This document shows, piece after piece, positions 25,472-35,243 of a stretch of DNA of 64,000 nt (position 1 is the stretch's first letter; the number at the start of each line of letters is the position of its first letter). The position numbers and the translations under genes are program-made. The DNA comes from RDXT01 sp033762375 (GTDB lineage: Bacteria > Bacteroidota > Bacteroidia > J057), in the NCBI GenBank assembly GCA_033762375.1, contig JANRLQ010000055.1, positions 1 to 64,000 on the forward strand, read 5' to 3'. The notes below the pieces were generated by a model, which saw only the letters and a list, made by a program, of their open reading frames with translations, searched no databases and was not told where the DNA came from.

Positions 25472-27637
25472 ATGATTCTCCAGATTTTATTGACAGTCGT
25501 GATCATCCTGGCCTCAGTGGTGATCGGCTATTTCCTGCTCATCGCCCTGTTTTACCGCAAAGTAACCCAGGGTAAAGCCATCGTGCGTACAGGCATGGGG
25601 GATACCCGTGTCAGCCTTAAGGGTATCTACGTCATTCCGGTCCTGCACAATGCGGAGGTGATGGATATCTCGCTCAAGCAGGTACAGCTCAGCCGTGAGG
25701 GCAAGGATGGGCTGATCTGTAAGGACAACCTCCGGGCAGACATCAAAGTCGCCTTTTTTGTGCGGGTGAGCCCCAATGAAGATGACATAAAAAAGGTCGC
25801 ACAGACCATCGGATGTGCCCGTGCTTCTGACCCTGAGTTGCTGCGCAGCCTGTTTGAGGCCAAGTTTTCAGAAGCGCTCAAAACAGTCGGCAAGCGGTTT
25901 GACTTCGTCGAACTCTACAGCACCCGTGAAGCCCTCAAGACAGAGCTGCTGCAGGTGATCGGCAAGGACCTCAACGGGTATATGCTGGACGATGCCGCGA
26001 TTGACTACCTGGAGCAGACTCCCTTGCAATTTCTTGACGAAAACAACATCCTCGACTCAGAGGGTATCAAAAAAATACGGGACCTCACCGCACGCCAGAT
26101 TACGGAGGCTAACAAAATCCAGCGGGACCGGGAGAAGGAAATCAAACGCCAGGATGTAGATGCACAGGAGGCCATCCTGCAACTGGAACGTCAGCTGGCA
26201 GAAAAACAGGAAGTACAGAAACGCGAGCTGGCTACAATCCGGGCACGGGAAGAGGCTGAAACACGACGTATCCAGCAGGAAGAGCTGACCAAGTCCGAGC
26301 GGGCCCGTATCGCACGCGAGCGGGAAATCAACATCGAGGAAGAAAACAAACTCCGGGACGTGATGGTCGCCCAAAAAGGAAAAGAACGCTCCGAAGCCAT
26401 TGAAAATGAGCGGGTACAGCGGGACCGGGAGCTGGAAGCCACAGAGCGGGAGCGCATTGTGTCCATTGCCCAGATAGCCAAAGAAAAAGCCCTGGAGGAA
26501 GAAAAGAAAAATATCCAGGACGTGATCCGGGACCGTGTGATGGTAGAAAGGGCCGTGGTGGAGGAAAAAGAAAAAATCAAAGACACGGAAGCCGTTGCGT
26601 CAGCTGAGCGGGTGAAAAAAGTAGCCCTGCTGGAGGCTGAACAAAAAGCCCAGGAGCAATTGGTCCAGACGATCAAAGCAGCAGAGGCGGCCAAAGCGGC
26701 AGCTGAGCTGGATGCACAGCGCCGTATCATCGAGGCCAATGCTGAGCGTGAAGCAGTGGACAAGGAGGCGGCTTCCCGCAAGATCATGGCAGACGCTATC
26801 GCCGAAGAAAATGCTGCCCTCGGCCTGTCTGAGGCACGTGTGATCGAGGCCAAGGCTGCCGCACATGAAAAAGAAGGTATGGTCGAGGTCTCGATCATGG
26901 AGCACAAAGCGGCGGCTGAGGCACGTGCCCTCCAGCTCAAAGGAGAGGCCAACGCCGGAGCCGAAAAAGCCCAGGGCCTCTCCATCGCCGCTGTCACCAT
27001 CGAAAAAGGCCTGGCTGATGCCAAAGTCCTCGAAGCCAAGGCCCTTGCCACCCAGCAGATGGGCCAGGCTGAAGCCCAGGTCATTGAGCTCAAGGCTGTT
27101 GCAGAAGCCAAAGGGATGGAGTCCAAAGCCGATGCCATGAAAAAAATGGACGGAATCGGACGCGACCACGAGGAGTTCAAACTCCGCCTCGAAAAAGAAA
27201 AAGCCGTGGACCTGGCCCGTATCAGCACCACTTCCGAGCTGGCAGCCGCCCAGGCAGGCGTATTGGCCGAGGCCCTGCGCGTAGCCAAGATCGAGATTAT
27301 CGGTGGCGAGCAGGCCTTTTTTGACCGGCTCTCCGGGGCTGTCGTTAATGCCCGGTACGTGGATCAGCTAATGGACAAGAGCCATCACCTCCAGGACTTC
27401 AAACAAGCCCTGCTCAGCTCAGATACCAGCGGCAATACCCTGATGAGCAGTATCAGCCAGTTTCTGAGCCAGTTTCCGGTGAGTCCTGAAGACTTAAAAA
27501 ACCTGAGCCTCACAGCCCTGATCGCCCGGCTGATGGCCCAGACCACGGACCCCGGCAAACTGGACGCACTGCGGCATATGCAGGGGCTGGCGACGGCCCT
27601 GGGCATCGGGGCGGAGGAGAAACCTGCTAACAAATAA
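25472..27637 (+). CDS. Flotillin-like SPFH/band 7 protein (YqiK type)
   Basis: A 721-residue protein with one N-terminal membrane segment (LTVVIILASVVIGYFLLIALF), an SPFH/band 7 domain from about residue 30 to 200 (GIYVIPVLHNAEVMDIS, LRADIKVAFFVRVSP), then a long coiled coil of roughly 390 residues rich in Glu, Ala and Lys (for example LEAEQKAQEQLVQTIKAAEA), and a C-terminal alpha region. It should form a large membrane-attached ring or cage like flotillins, organising microdomains. It follows the OB-fold gene by 58 bases and precedes a lipoprotein by 23 bases, so it is within one transcript. Larger than E. coli YqiK (about 550 residues). Confidence 0.93.
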   Translation: MILQILLTVVIILASVVIGYFLLIALFYRKVTQGKAIVRTGMGDTRVSLKGIYVIPVLHNAEVMDISLKQVQLSREGKDGLICKDNLRADIKVAFFVRVSPNEDDIKKVAQTIGCARASDPELLRSLFEAKFSEALKTVGKRFDFVELYSTREALKTELLQVIGKDLNGYMLDDAAIDYLEQTPLQFLDENNILDSEGIKKIRDLTARQITEANKIQRDREKEIKRQDVDAQEAILQLERQLAEKQEVQKRELATIRAREEAETRRIQQEELTKSERARIAREREINIEEENKLRDVMVAQKGKERSEAIENERVQRDRELEATERERIVSIAQIAKEKALEEEKKNIQDVIRDRVMVERAVVEEKEKIKDTEAVASAERVKKVALLEAEQKAQEQLVQTIKAAEAAKAAAELDAQRRIIEANAEREAVDKEAASRKIMADAIAEENAALGLSEARVIEAKAAAHEKEGMVEVSIMEHKAAAEARALQLKGEANAGAEKAQGLSIAAVTIEKGLADAKVLEAKALATQQMGQAEAQVIELKAVAEAKGMESKADAMKKMDGIGRDHEEFKLRLEKEKAVDLARISTTSELAAAQAGVLAEALRVAKIEIIGGEQAFFDRLSGAVVNARYVDQLMDKSHHLQDFKQALLSSDTSGNTLMSSISQFLSQFPVSPEDLKNLSLTALIARLMAQTTDPGKLDALRHMQGLATALGIGAEEKPANK

Positions 27638-27660
27638 CAAGATACCTCCCGCCCGATCTC

Positions 27661-28329
27661 ATGCCCAGAAGCACTGCCTGGTTCATACTGTTGCTGATGA
27701 CGGCCTGTGGCCGTCATCAGACCCTGTTTGACCGGAGTGCGCCGGAAGACCTGCCGCCCCAGCTCCGGGAACTGGCGATTGCTGCTGCTGCCTATGGAGA
27801 CCCATCGTATGTCCGGACCTATACCTTCACGGATGGTAACCAGCCGGTGCGGACTGAGGTTACCTGGCTCCGGCTCGATCCGGGCCAGCGTATCCGGCAG
27901 CGGGAGGTGTATCATGTATTTGACTCCCGCGCCCTGGACACCCGCGAGTACTACGTGACAGAGATGCGCCTGGACTTGCAAGATACCGTTTCCCGCCAGC
28001 TGTTTCTGGACTTCAGGATCGTGGCTGACCGGGATACGGCCCGTGTGGTGATCGCAGACCGGCAAGAGGTGCGGGTGAACCGGATTGATACCCTGGTTGT
28101 AGGAGGCGAGTCAGAGGTAGTGGCACGCCTGCTCGGATATGCACACGAGGGAGATGACCGCCCGGGCCACCACAAATATTGGTCCCCACGGTACGGCACA
28201 CTTCTCGTCTGGTATGGAAACGGAACCCGGCTCACCCTGACAGATGCCCCGCCTGCCCAGCGAGATCAGGCCCTGGCCCTCGTTGCGGCCGTAAGCGCCA
28301 CCCTTGATACAACCCTGACCGACCCTTGA
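27661..28329 (+). CDS. Predicted lipoprotein of the flotillin operon
   Basis: A 222-residue protein with a lipobox (LLLMTACGRH, Cys16). The mature part is beta-strand rich with many charged residues (VRTEVTWLRLDPGQRIRQRE, FRIVADRDTARVVIADRQEV) and a repeat of DTV/DTR turns; it resembles small outer-membrane or periplasmic lipoproteins. I do not recognise a family. Its place between the flotillin and DUF3686 ATPase genes, with only 23 and 43 bases of spacing, makes it a likely component of the same envelope-linked complex. Confidence 0.8.
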   Translation: MPRSTAWFILLLMTACGRHQTLFDRSAPEDLPPQLRELAIAAAAYGDPSYVRTYTFTDGNQPVRTEVTWLRLDPGQRIRQREVYHVFDSRALDTREYYVTEMRLDLQDTVSRQLFLDFRIVADRDTARVVIADRQEVRVNRIDTLVVGGESEVVARLLGYAHEGDDRPGHHKYWSPRYGTLLVWYGNGTRLTLTDAPPAQRDQALALVAAVSATLDTTLTDP

Positions 28330-28372
28330 TGGTGACTTGAGCTGATGCACCGCTATTTTACCGCTTTTTTTC

Positions 28373-31300
28373 ATGGCTGACTCCACCCCCCAGACCATTT
28401 CTGCCCAGCCTACGCTTGATACAGGGACTTACGAGCTCCTGCGCCGGCGTATGCTTGATCAGGCCACAGAGCTAAGCACCCGGCTCGACCGGCTGAATGC
28501 GGCCCGGCAGGCAATATTTGGTGCCTCCGAAAGCCGGCTCCTGGCGACCCGCCATATCACCACTGAAAACAACTGTATCCCGCGGGATATGGCAGCCTTT
28601 GGGCAGCACTTTTTATTCGGCTACAATGTCCATATCGGGTTGCGGGCCGGGATGCGGCTGGAGGATGTGTTCAGCTTGTTCCGGTTTGAGCCTCAGGATC
28701 ACTCGTTCCATGAGCTACCCCTGGAAATGCTGCGCCAGGGGCGGTTTGAAGAAAACTTCCGCAACCTCTTCACCTATTATAAAGACACGACCTTTGCCCG
28801 GTTTGCCCTGATCGGTCCCAGCCTGTTTATGGTTTTCCAGACTGGCAAACAAGTTTCCGACATCAAGACATTCAAATGGACCATCCGGGAGGATACACTT
28901 GTGTACGAGGGCGACCGGTTTGACCACGAGTACCGCCTGCCGGAGCAGTTTGCCTTTACCTGGAAACGCACCGGCCGGGAGATGCAGCGCCGGGGGATTT
29001 ATCCACATATTTCGATTGAAGACCGGTTATTTGTAGAATGTATTGGCGGAGACCTCACCATCAAAGTGGAGGACAATACCGATACAGGATTGGGTATCTA
29101 TGCCGAACCCGTCGAGGTAGCCGACCAGACCCTGGACGATGCCGAGATTTCCTATGCCCTGGCAGGAAACCTGATTGTCCTCAAAATCAGGCCTTACCAG
29201 GAAAAACAAACCCGCTACATAGTCGTCAGCGACAAGCTGAAGCACGCCTTGCGGGTAGATGCCCTGGAGCAGGCCTGCGTCCTGCTGCCGGAGTCTCAGG
29301 GTATTATTTTTCCCAATGGGTACTACCTCCAGACGGGTGCCTACAAACTGTTTGACAAGCTGGCGGCAGGTCTTCAGTACGAAAAACGCATTCAGTCTGC
29401 GGCAGGAGAGGATTTTCTGTATGTGTTTTCCCAGCCCCAAACCGGCGAGTACGTATTGATGCCCTACAACCTTGTCGCCCAGCAGGTGACGACGCCGGTG
29501 ATATGTCACGGGTATTCGTTATTTGATCAGGGAGAGTTGTGTTTTTTCAGGGCCGAATCAGAACCGGGGCGGCACCACGTGATCCAGGTATGGCATACGC
29601 CTTATGGTCGGCGGCCTGTGATCGCCAGCGGTGCAGAGGACAGTTATATCTATAAGGTCGGGAGCAAAGACCTGGTCCGGGGCATGGCCGAGTGCCGTGC
29701 CCTTCTGACCCTGGCCCAGCAGGAGACCCCTTATGATGCCTTGTATGCGGACCTGGTACACCAGGCCAGCAGCATGCTCGATGCGTACTATTGGCTGAGT
29801 CATCCGGAGGCAGGCGAACTGTCAGTACCGCTGGCAGGTCTGCGGGATGCTGCTGCTGCTACCATTGAGGCATTTGAAAGTACCCGCCGCCTGCAGCGCC
29901 ACGCACAGCAGGCCCTGGCAGACTTTACGCATCGCGTGCGGTCACTGCTCGACAAAATCCGCCGTCGGCGGGCGGAGTCCCTGGAAACTTTTGTGGGGTA
30001 TCTGACAGAGCTGCGGACTCTGCGGGGCGAGGCCATCTCCCTGCGCGAACTGCGGTATGCAGATACAGCTGCTTTTGCAGCGCTGGAGGCCCAGTTGCTG
30101 GAAGGACAGACCGATACCGGGATCAAGTGTGCGACTTTTCTCGCAGACCCTGCTTCACTCACTCCCTATGCGCGGGAGATTGAAGCCCTCAAGCAGCAGA
30201 CGGAATCTTTTGCGACTGTAGCTGCCTCCAAATCTGTGCAGGAGGCTGCCGATAAGGTCGGTAGCAGCCTGTCGCTGCTCACAGAGACCGTCGGTAACCT
30301 GCCGATCACCGATACCACCGAATCCACCCGGATCGTAGAGCAGATCGCGGCCCTGTATGCAGCCCTCAATGGCGTACAGGCCCGTATCCGGCAGCGCCGT
30401 ACCACCCTGCAGACCACGGAGTCGTCCGCTGCTTTTTTTGCTCAGATGCAGCTTCTCGCCCAGTCTGTCACCCATGCCCTGGATACCAGCCAGACCCCGG
30501 AGGCCTGCGAAGCAAGCCTTGGGCTGCTGACGGTGCAGTTGGAGGAGCTGGAAGGAAAGTTTGGTGAAACCGACACCTTCCTGCCCGAGCTCACCCGCCA
30601 GCGGGAGGAGATACACCAGGCATTTGAATCCCGGCGGTTGCAATTGCTGGAGGCACGGAATAAGCGGGTCACGACCCTCATGCAGGCAGCCGAGCGCCTG
30701 CTGGACTCCCTGCAATCCCGGGCCCAGCGCGAAGACGATCCGGCTGCATTGCGGGCTTTTTTTGCCTCCGACCTGCTCGCTGGCAAGGTCCGCACCATTA
30801 TGACCCAGTTGGAGGCCCTTCAGGATGCCGGCAAGGCCGATGACCTCCGAAACCGACTCCGGGCCCTCGAAGATACCTCCCTGCGCGCCCTCCGTGACCG
30901 GAAAGACCTTGCCTCCGAGACCGCTGGGGGCATCCGGCTGGGGCGGCATACTTTTTCAGTCGTAGGACAGCCTCCGGAGTTGTCCCTGGTACCCCGTGAC
31001 GGGGAGATGTACCTGCACCTGACGGGCACCCGCTTTTTTGAGAAAGTGACCGATCCGGCATTTCTGGAGACCCGGGCCACCTGGGAGCAGGTTTTTGTCA
31101 GTGAAAATACGCAAGTATATCGGGCGGAGTATCTTGCCTGGCAGGTATTACACCACGGCAACCTGCCCCCGGTACTTCCTGCTGCTGAGATACAGGCAGC
31201 CGTCAGGACATTTGCGGCGAGCCGTTATGAAGAGGGGTATGTCAAAGGGGTACACGACCAGGATGCAGCCCTGATCTATACGGCCCTGCGGGAGGTGCAT

Positions 31301-33232
31301 GAGCTGGCCGGTGCCCTGCGTTACCTGGCCGGTGCACGCGCCCTGGCATTGCTCTGGTGGGAGCGTTTTTTGCCGGAGGAATCCCGAAAAAGGTGGCTGA
31401 TCAGGCTGGAAGCTGCTGCCCTGGCCCGTGAGACCTTAGGTGTACATACCCAGGCGGCCGCCCTGATTGCCGCCCTTACCCAACACCTGGAAACCTTCGC
31501 CACCGACACCGGTATCGGCGCCGCTGCCCATGCTGGAGAAGCTGCTGCGTATTTGCTGGCAGTACGGGGGCGGGATTGGGTCGTGAGCAAGGGGGCCGCT
31601 ACCGGACGGGAGCAGTTTGAAGCATATCTGAAGCAGCATAAAGCCGCCACACACTGGCAGACGGCATTTAAGGCCCTGGCGGATCACCCCGCTGAGCAGG
31701 CTGATATGGTCAGGACCTGGGTACAGGGATTTGTGCAGACACCGGGTGCTCCCGCCCTGCTGCCCGGCGAAGACGCCGAAATCATGGCCATGCTGATGTG
31801 TAATGCTCCTGTCTGGACGGTCCCCCAGATCTCACTGACACGGGAACTGACCGGCTTGCAGGGCGAACATCCCGTCCTCAACCAGGGACATTATACCTTT
31901 TCTTACCCGGTATTTACCCATCGCCTGCGCACCTATGAGGCGGAAACCGTACCCGTATTCCGGGCGTATCAGGCCCAAAAAACAAAGCTCCTCGCAGCGG
32001 CAGGAGAGCGGATCAAGCCTCACCAGCTCCGGCCACAGCCGATGGCTTCCTTTGTGCGGAATCAGCTCATTGACAAGGTATATCTGCCCCTGATCGGCGA
32101 CAACCTCGCCAAACAAATCGGCACCAGTGATGCCAGCCGCGCTGACCGGATGGGGATGCTCCTGGTGATCTCTCCGCCGGGATATGGCAAAACCACCCTG
32201 ATCGAGTATGTCGCGCACCGGCTGGGACTCATTTTCCTCAAGGTGAATGGCCCCGCGCTCGGGCGGGAGGTGACCTCCCTGGATCCGGCTGCCGCCCCCA
32301 ATGCTGCCGCCCGCGAAGAACTGGAGCGTCTCAACCTGGCCTGGGAGATCGGCGACAACGTAATGTTGTATCTGGATGATATTCAGCACTGTAACCCGGA
32401 GTTTTTACAAAAGTTCATCTCCCTCTGTGATGCCCAGCGCAAAATCGAAGGGGTCTACCGGGGGGTATCCCGCACGTATGACCTGCGGGGAAGGCGTTTT
32501 GCAGTGGTCATGGCAGGCAACCCCTATACCGAGAGCGGCGAAGCCTTCAGTATTCCGGACATGCTCGCCAACCGGGCCGATACCTATAACCTGGGGGACA
32601 TTCTCGGCAATACCCGGGACCTGTTCGGTCTGAGTTACCTCGAAAACGCCATTACTTCCAACCCTGTTTTGCAGCCCCTCGGCAGCAGCCCGCCGGAAGA
32701 CTTGCAGACCCTCTTCCGGATCGCCGCTACCGGCAACCGGGAAGGTGTGCAGTGGGTGTCCAATATCGGTGAGTCAGAGGTCAATGAAGCCGTAACCGTT
32801 CTGCAAAAACTGGCCCGTATCCGGGATGTGGTGATGCTGGTAAACCAGGCGTATATCCAGTCGGCAGCCCAGGCAGAGGCCTACCGGACCGAACCCCGTT
32901 TTTTGATGCAGGGCTCTTACCGGAACATGAACAAAATGGCCGAAAAAGTCCTGGCTGCCATGAATGATACGGAGTTAGATACCCTTATTCTCAGTCACTA
33001 TACGTCGGAGTCACAGACCCTGACCCGAGATGCAGAGGCCAATCTGCTCAAGTGTAAGATGATCTGCGGGTACGCTACACCCGAGGATGAAGCCCGTTGG
33101 CAGCAGATTCTGGAGACCTTTCGCCGCAACCATCTTCTGTCTGCCGACCGGATGGGACAGATTGTGCAGCAGCTCGGACTTCTTGCCGAAAACCTCGCCG
33201 GTATCCGCACCCGGTTTGAGGCGGAGGCGTAA
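28373..33232 (+). CDS. Giant DUF3686/AAA+ DNA-repair-type ATPase
   Basis: A 1619-residue protein. The N-terminal third matches the DUF3686 family (large proteins annotated as DNA repair ATPases): LLRRRMLDQATELSTRLDRLN, and the FGYNVHIGLRAGMRLEDVF region. The middle 500-800 is long alpha-helical/coiled coil (RRRAESLETFVGYLTELR). The C-terminal AAA+ module has Walker A PPGYGKTT at about 1266, Walker B VMLYLDDIQ near 1330, sensor-1 AVVMAGNPY near 1377, and an arginine-rich LANRADTYNLGD. It is cytoplasmic, with no signal or membrane helix. The DNA-repair name is family tradition, not demonstrated; the operon points to a membrane-coupled ATPase acting with the flotillin. Confidence 0.92.
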   Translation: MADSTPQTISAQPTLDTGTYELLRRRMLDQATELSTRLDRLNAARQAIFGASESRLLATRHITTENNCIPRDMAAFGQHFLFGYNVHIGLRAGMRLEDVFSLFRFEPQDHSFHELPLEMLRQGRFEENFRNLFTYYKDTTFARFALIGPSLFMVFQTGKQVSDIKTFKWTIREDTLVYEGDRFDHEYRLPEQFAFTWKRTGREMQRRGIYPHISIEDRLFVECIGGDLTIKVEDNTDTGLGIYAEPVEVADQTLDDAEISYALAGNLIVLKIRPYQEKQTRYIVVSDKLKHALRVDALEQACVLLPESQGIIFPNGYYLQTGAYKLFDKLAAGLQYEKRIQSAAGEDFLYVFSQPQTGEYVLMPYNLVAQQVTTPVICHGYSLFDQGELCFFRAESEPGRHHVIQVWHTPYGRRPVIASGAEDSYIYKVGSKDLVRGMAECRALLTLAQQETPYDALYADLVHQASSMLDAYYWLSHPEAGELSVPLAGLRDAAAATIEAFESTRRLQRHAQQALADFTHRVRSLLDKIRRRRAESLETFVGYLTELRTLRGEAISLRELRYADTAAFAALEAQLLEGQTDTGIKCATFLADPASLTPYAREIEALKQQTESFATVAASKSVQEAADKVGSSLSLLTETVGNLPITDTTESTRIVEQIAALYAALNGVQARIRQRRTTLQTTESSAAFFAQMQLLAQSVTHALDTSQTPEACEASLGLLTVQLEELEGKFGETDTFLPELTRQREEIHQAFESRRLQLLEARNKRVTTLMQAAERLLDSLQSRAQREDDPAALRAFFASDLLAGKVRTIMTQLEALQDAGKADDLRNRLRALEDTSLRALRDRKDLASETAGGIRLGRHTFSVVGQPPELSLVPRDGEMYLHLTGTRFFEKVTDPAFLETRATWEQVFVSENTQVYRAEYLAWQVLHHGNLPPVLPAAEIQAAVRTFAASRYEEGYVKGVHDQDAALIYTALREVHELAGALRYLAGARALALLWWERFLPEESRKRWLIRLEAAALARETLGVHTQAAALIAALTQHLETFATDTGIGAAAHAGEAAAYLLAVRGRDWVVSKGAATGREQFEAYLKQHKAATHWQTAFKALADHPAEQADMVRTWVQGFVQTPGAPALLPGEDAEIMAMLMCNAPVWTVPQISLTRELTGLQGEHPVLNQGHYTFSYPVFTHRLRTYEAETVPVFRAYQAQKTKLLAAAGERIKPHQLRPQPMASFVRNQLIDKVYLPLIGDNLAKQIGTSDASRADRMGMLLVISPPGYGKTTLIEYVAHRLGLIFLKVNGPALGREVTSLDPAAAPNAAAREELERLNLAWEIGDNVMLYLDDIQHCNPEFLQKFISLCDAQRKIEGVYRGVSRTYDLRGRRFAVVMAGNPYTESGEAFSIPDMLANRADTYNLGDILGNTRDLFGLSYLENAITSNPVLQPLGSSPPEDLQTLFRIAATGNREGVQWVSNIGESEVNEAVTVLQKLARIRDVVMLVNQAYIQSAAQAEAYRTEPRFLMQGSYRNMNKMAEKVLAAMNDTELDTLILSHYTSESQTLTRDAEANLLKCKMICGYATPEDEARWQQILETFRRNHLLSADRMGQIVQQLGLLAENLAGIRTRFEAEA

Positions 33233-33354
33233 TACAGCCCGAAACAGCTTAGGAATCTGCACATGACACATTAATCCCTGTTGCTTAATCCGGAATGTGG
33301 CGTATATTAGGGGAGAATCAACCCGCTCATCAACCGCTAACGATCCGTTTGCTG

Positions 33355-34506
33355 ATGAAGTTTTTTGTAATCCGTAAGCCTGCCTTCGCTCGTTCTTATT
33401 GTCTGGGGCTGCTCATGCTGCTGCTGCCTGCTGCCCGGTCTCAGCCTGCCTTTTCTTTTTTTTGCGAACTGGACAGTACGGCATTTCTCCAACTGACCCG
33501 GGACACCAGCGTGATCCGGGACTTACAGGCCATCCGGGCTGCTGTCAGGGTAGGGCTGCTGGACCTGAGCCAGACCCGCGCAGAGGGCGTTCGTAACCTC
33601 AATGCGGCAGGTATCCCGGTAGTGGCCTGGTTACTTCTGCCCGCAGACTCAGGATATTGGTTTAATATGTACAACGCTGAGCAGGCCCAGCGGCGGTACG
33701 ACGCATTCAAAACCTGGTCAGCCGCCGACTCACTCCGCTGGATCGGGGTAGGCCTGGACCTGGAACCCCGCATGGCGGATATGCAGGAAGCCGTGCACGA
33801 TCCCTGGCTAGGTGCCCGGAAGGCATGGGGCAGGCTCTATGAGCAAGACCAACTCACCCGCGCACGTGAGACCTACACAGAGCTGATCCGGCGCATGCGG
33901 GCTGATGGGTTCCGGACGGAGAGTTACATTATCCCGCCTGTGCTGGATGATCGCCTGACGGGCACGACCTCATTTCAGCTCCTGATGGAGCTGGTAGATA
34001 TCGAAACAGACCTGGAGATTCCGATGTGTTATTCCAGTGTGCCCGGTTCCTCACCAGCACAGATCCTCTCCTACGGTGCAGGAGCAGCAGCAGTAGCTGT
34101 AGGCAGTACCGGCGGAGGCATCAAAGTAGACGGAATGGATGCCTTGCCCGCCATGAGTTGGGAGATGCTGGAGCGAGACCTGCTGCTGGCCCAGCAGGTG
34201 AGCCGTGAGATACATATTTTCAGCCTGGAAGGTTGTGTGGCACAGGGTTTTTTGCCCCGTATCCGCTCGTTTTATTACTTACAGCCCGTGGACATCAACA
34301 GCCGGGAGCTGGTGTCCGTGCAGCAGTTCCGGAGTCGCCTCCAACTCTTACTCAGGTTCCTGGCATATCCTACCTGGACGGTGGCCGGCATATGCTTAGC
34401 CCTGATCCTGGTCATTGCCTTCCTTGTATGGGGGGTGATAGGCGTGCGGCGTTTTTTCCGGCTTCGGCGCAAGGGCCGTGCCGCCGAGGTATCTTCAGCT
34501 GGCTGA
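33355..34506 (+). CDS. Membrane-anchored TIM-barrel-like protein
   Basis: A 383-residue protein started at MKFFVIRKPAFARSYCLG, the ATG before an obvious signal peptide (GLLMLLLPAARSQP). The body looks like a TIM barrel with a possible glycosidase active strand: VGLLDLSQTRAEGVRNL, GIPVVAWLLLP, IGVGLDLEPRMADM (an Asp/Glu pair), then EIPMCYSSVPG. The C-terminus has one membrane segment (WTVAGICLALILVIAFLVWGVIGV) and a basic tail. A periplasmic or surface glycosidase-like function is inferred from the fold alone. It follows the ATPase gene by 122 bases on the same strand. It overlaps the convergent mutarotase gene by 12 bases. Confidence 0.7.
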   Translation: MKFFVIRKPAFARSYCLGLLMLLLPAARSQPAFSFFCELDSTAFLQLTRDTSVIRDLQAIRAAVRVGLLDLSQTRAEGVRNLNAAGIPVVAWLLLPADSGYWFNMYNAEQAQRRYDAFKTWSAADSLRWIGVGLDLEPRMADMQEAVHDPWLGARKAWGRLYEQDQLTRARETYTELIRRMRADGFRTESYIIPPVLDDRLTGTTSFQLLMELVDIETDLEIPMCYSSVPGSSPAQILSYGAGAAAVAVGSTGGGIKVDGMDALPAMSWEMLERDLLLAQQVSREIHIFSLEGCVAQGFLPRIRSFYYLQPVDINSRELVSVQQFRSRLQLLLRFLAYPTWTVAGICLALILVIAFLVWGVIGVRRFFRLRRKGRAAEVSSAG

Positions 34507-34836
34507 CAGGCAGAAAATTTCCGTCATGGGTGCCCATTTTACCCCATCAGGTGCCTCCGGGACAGGCTCCTGTAAGGTTGTCATGAGGTCTTCCCATTCG
34601 CGGCACCGGGGGTGGAGGTCCAGGTACCGGGGCAGGTCACGGTCCGGGTCAAAATCCACGCCGCCTGTCAGGTACATACACAACCGCCTCCCCAGGATAA
34701 ATATCCGCATATCCTTGACCCCCACTTTTCGCAAGGCGTCTAATACCTCCGGCCACGGCTGGGCATGATAAGCCAGGTATTGCCGGATGGCTTCCGGATC
34801 GTCCCGGAGGTTCAGGGTTTTGGCAAAAATGTTCAT
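34495..34836 (-). CDS. L-rhamnose mutarotase family protein
   Basis: A 113-residue protein matching the RhaM (DUF718) family of small alpha/beta dimers that interconvert alpha and beta L-rhamnose: YHAQPWPEVLDALRKVGVKD, RIFILGRRLCMYL, and the C-terminal VKWAPMTEIF. The conserved His of the AYHAQPWPEV motif is retained. No rhamnose isomerase or kinase gene is nearby in the window, so its actual sugar is uncertain. It ends inside the convergent barrel gene. Confidence 0.78.
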   Translation of the reverse strand: MNIFAKTLNLRDDPEAIRQYLAYHAQPWPEVLDALRKVGVKDMRIFILGRRLCMYLTGGVDFDPDRDLPRYLDLHPRCREWEDLMTTLQEPVPEAPDGVKWAPMTEIFCLSAS

Positions 34837-35010
34837 CAGCGCATTCAGGTTACAGCCTCAGGCAGCCAGGTATCTCTTCCGTCAGGAAAAAACAAACCCG
34901 GGCGATACACTGGGGACTGAGACATTCGTTTGATACAGGAGGAAAGCCGGGTATAAAAAACATTTTCAAAATACTCCAAAAACCGGGAATATCAGACAAG
35001 TGAAAGTCAC

Positions 35011-35127
35011 TTATCCACAATATCGGGCTTTTTTATCCACAATGTATTGTCAACCTTGTGGATAAATAAAGCAGGAGGCCGCTGGAAGCCTAAATGTCTG
35101 GTGTGCCAAATGTATATTTGTGGATAA
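35011..35127. promoter_or_regulatory. Cluster of four perfect DnaA boxes, candidate oriC or DnaA-control site
   Basis: The 9-mer TTATCCACA occurs at 35011-35019 and 35033-35041, and its reverse complement TGTGGATAA at 35057-35065 and 35119-35127. Four exact consensus DnaA boxes within 117 bases is far above chance. An A-rich stretch (34951-34985) lies on the left and could be an unwinding element. The spacer is immediately upstream of dnaB. It may be the chromosomal origin, or a DnaA-responsive promoter of dnaB. No dnaA gene is visible in the window. Confidence 0.7.
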
Positions 35128-35187
35128 ATAGATAGGACGGTGTATTTCAGGCCTTTATCATCTTTCAAAAATGTGCGGATCAGGTAG

Positions 35188-35195
35188 TATCTTTA
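35188..35195 (+). promoter_or_regulatory. Candidate minus-7 element for dnaB
   Basis: TATCTTTA fits the Bacteroidota minus-7 consensus TAnnTTTG except for the last base, and lies 49 bases before the dnaB start. A good minus-33 TTTG at the usual spacing is not present, so this is tentative. Confidence 0.35.
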
Positions 35196-35243
35196 AAGCC
35201 CGGTACCAAAGCAGAAGACCCGATTTGACCCCAAACGCAACAG

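Noticed and set aside
26191..27288. Long minus-strand open frame inside the flotillin gene
   Set aside because: It is Ser/Ala-rich and arises from the repetitive coiled-coil codons on the other strand; the flotillin frame is clearly the real one.
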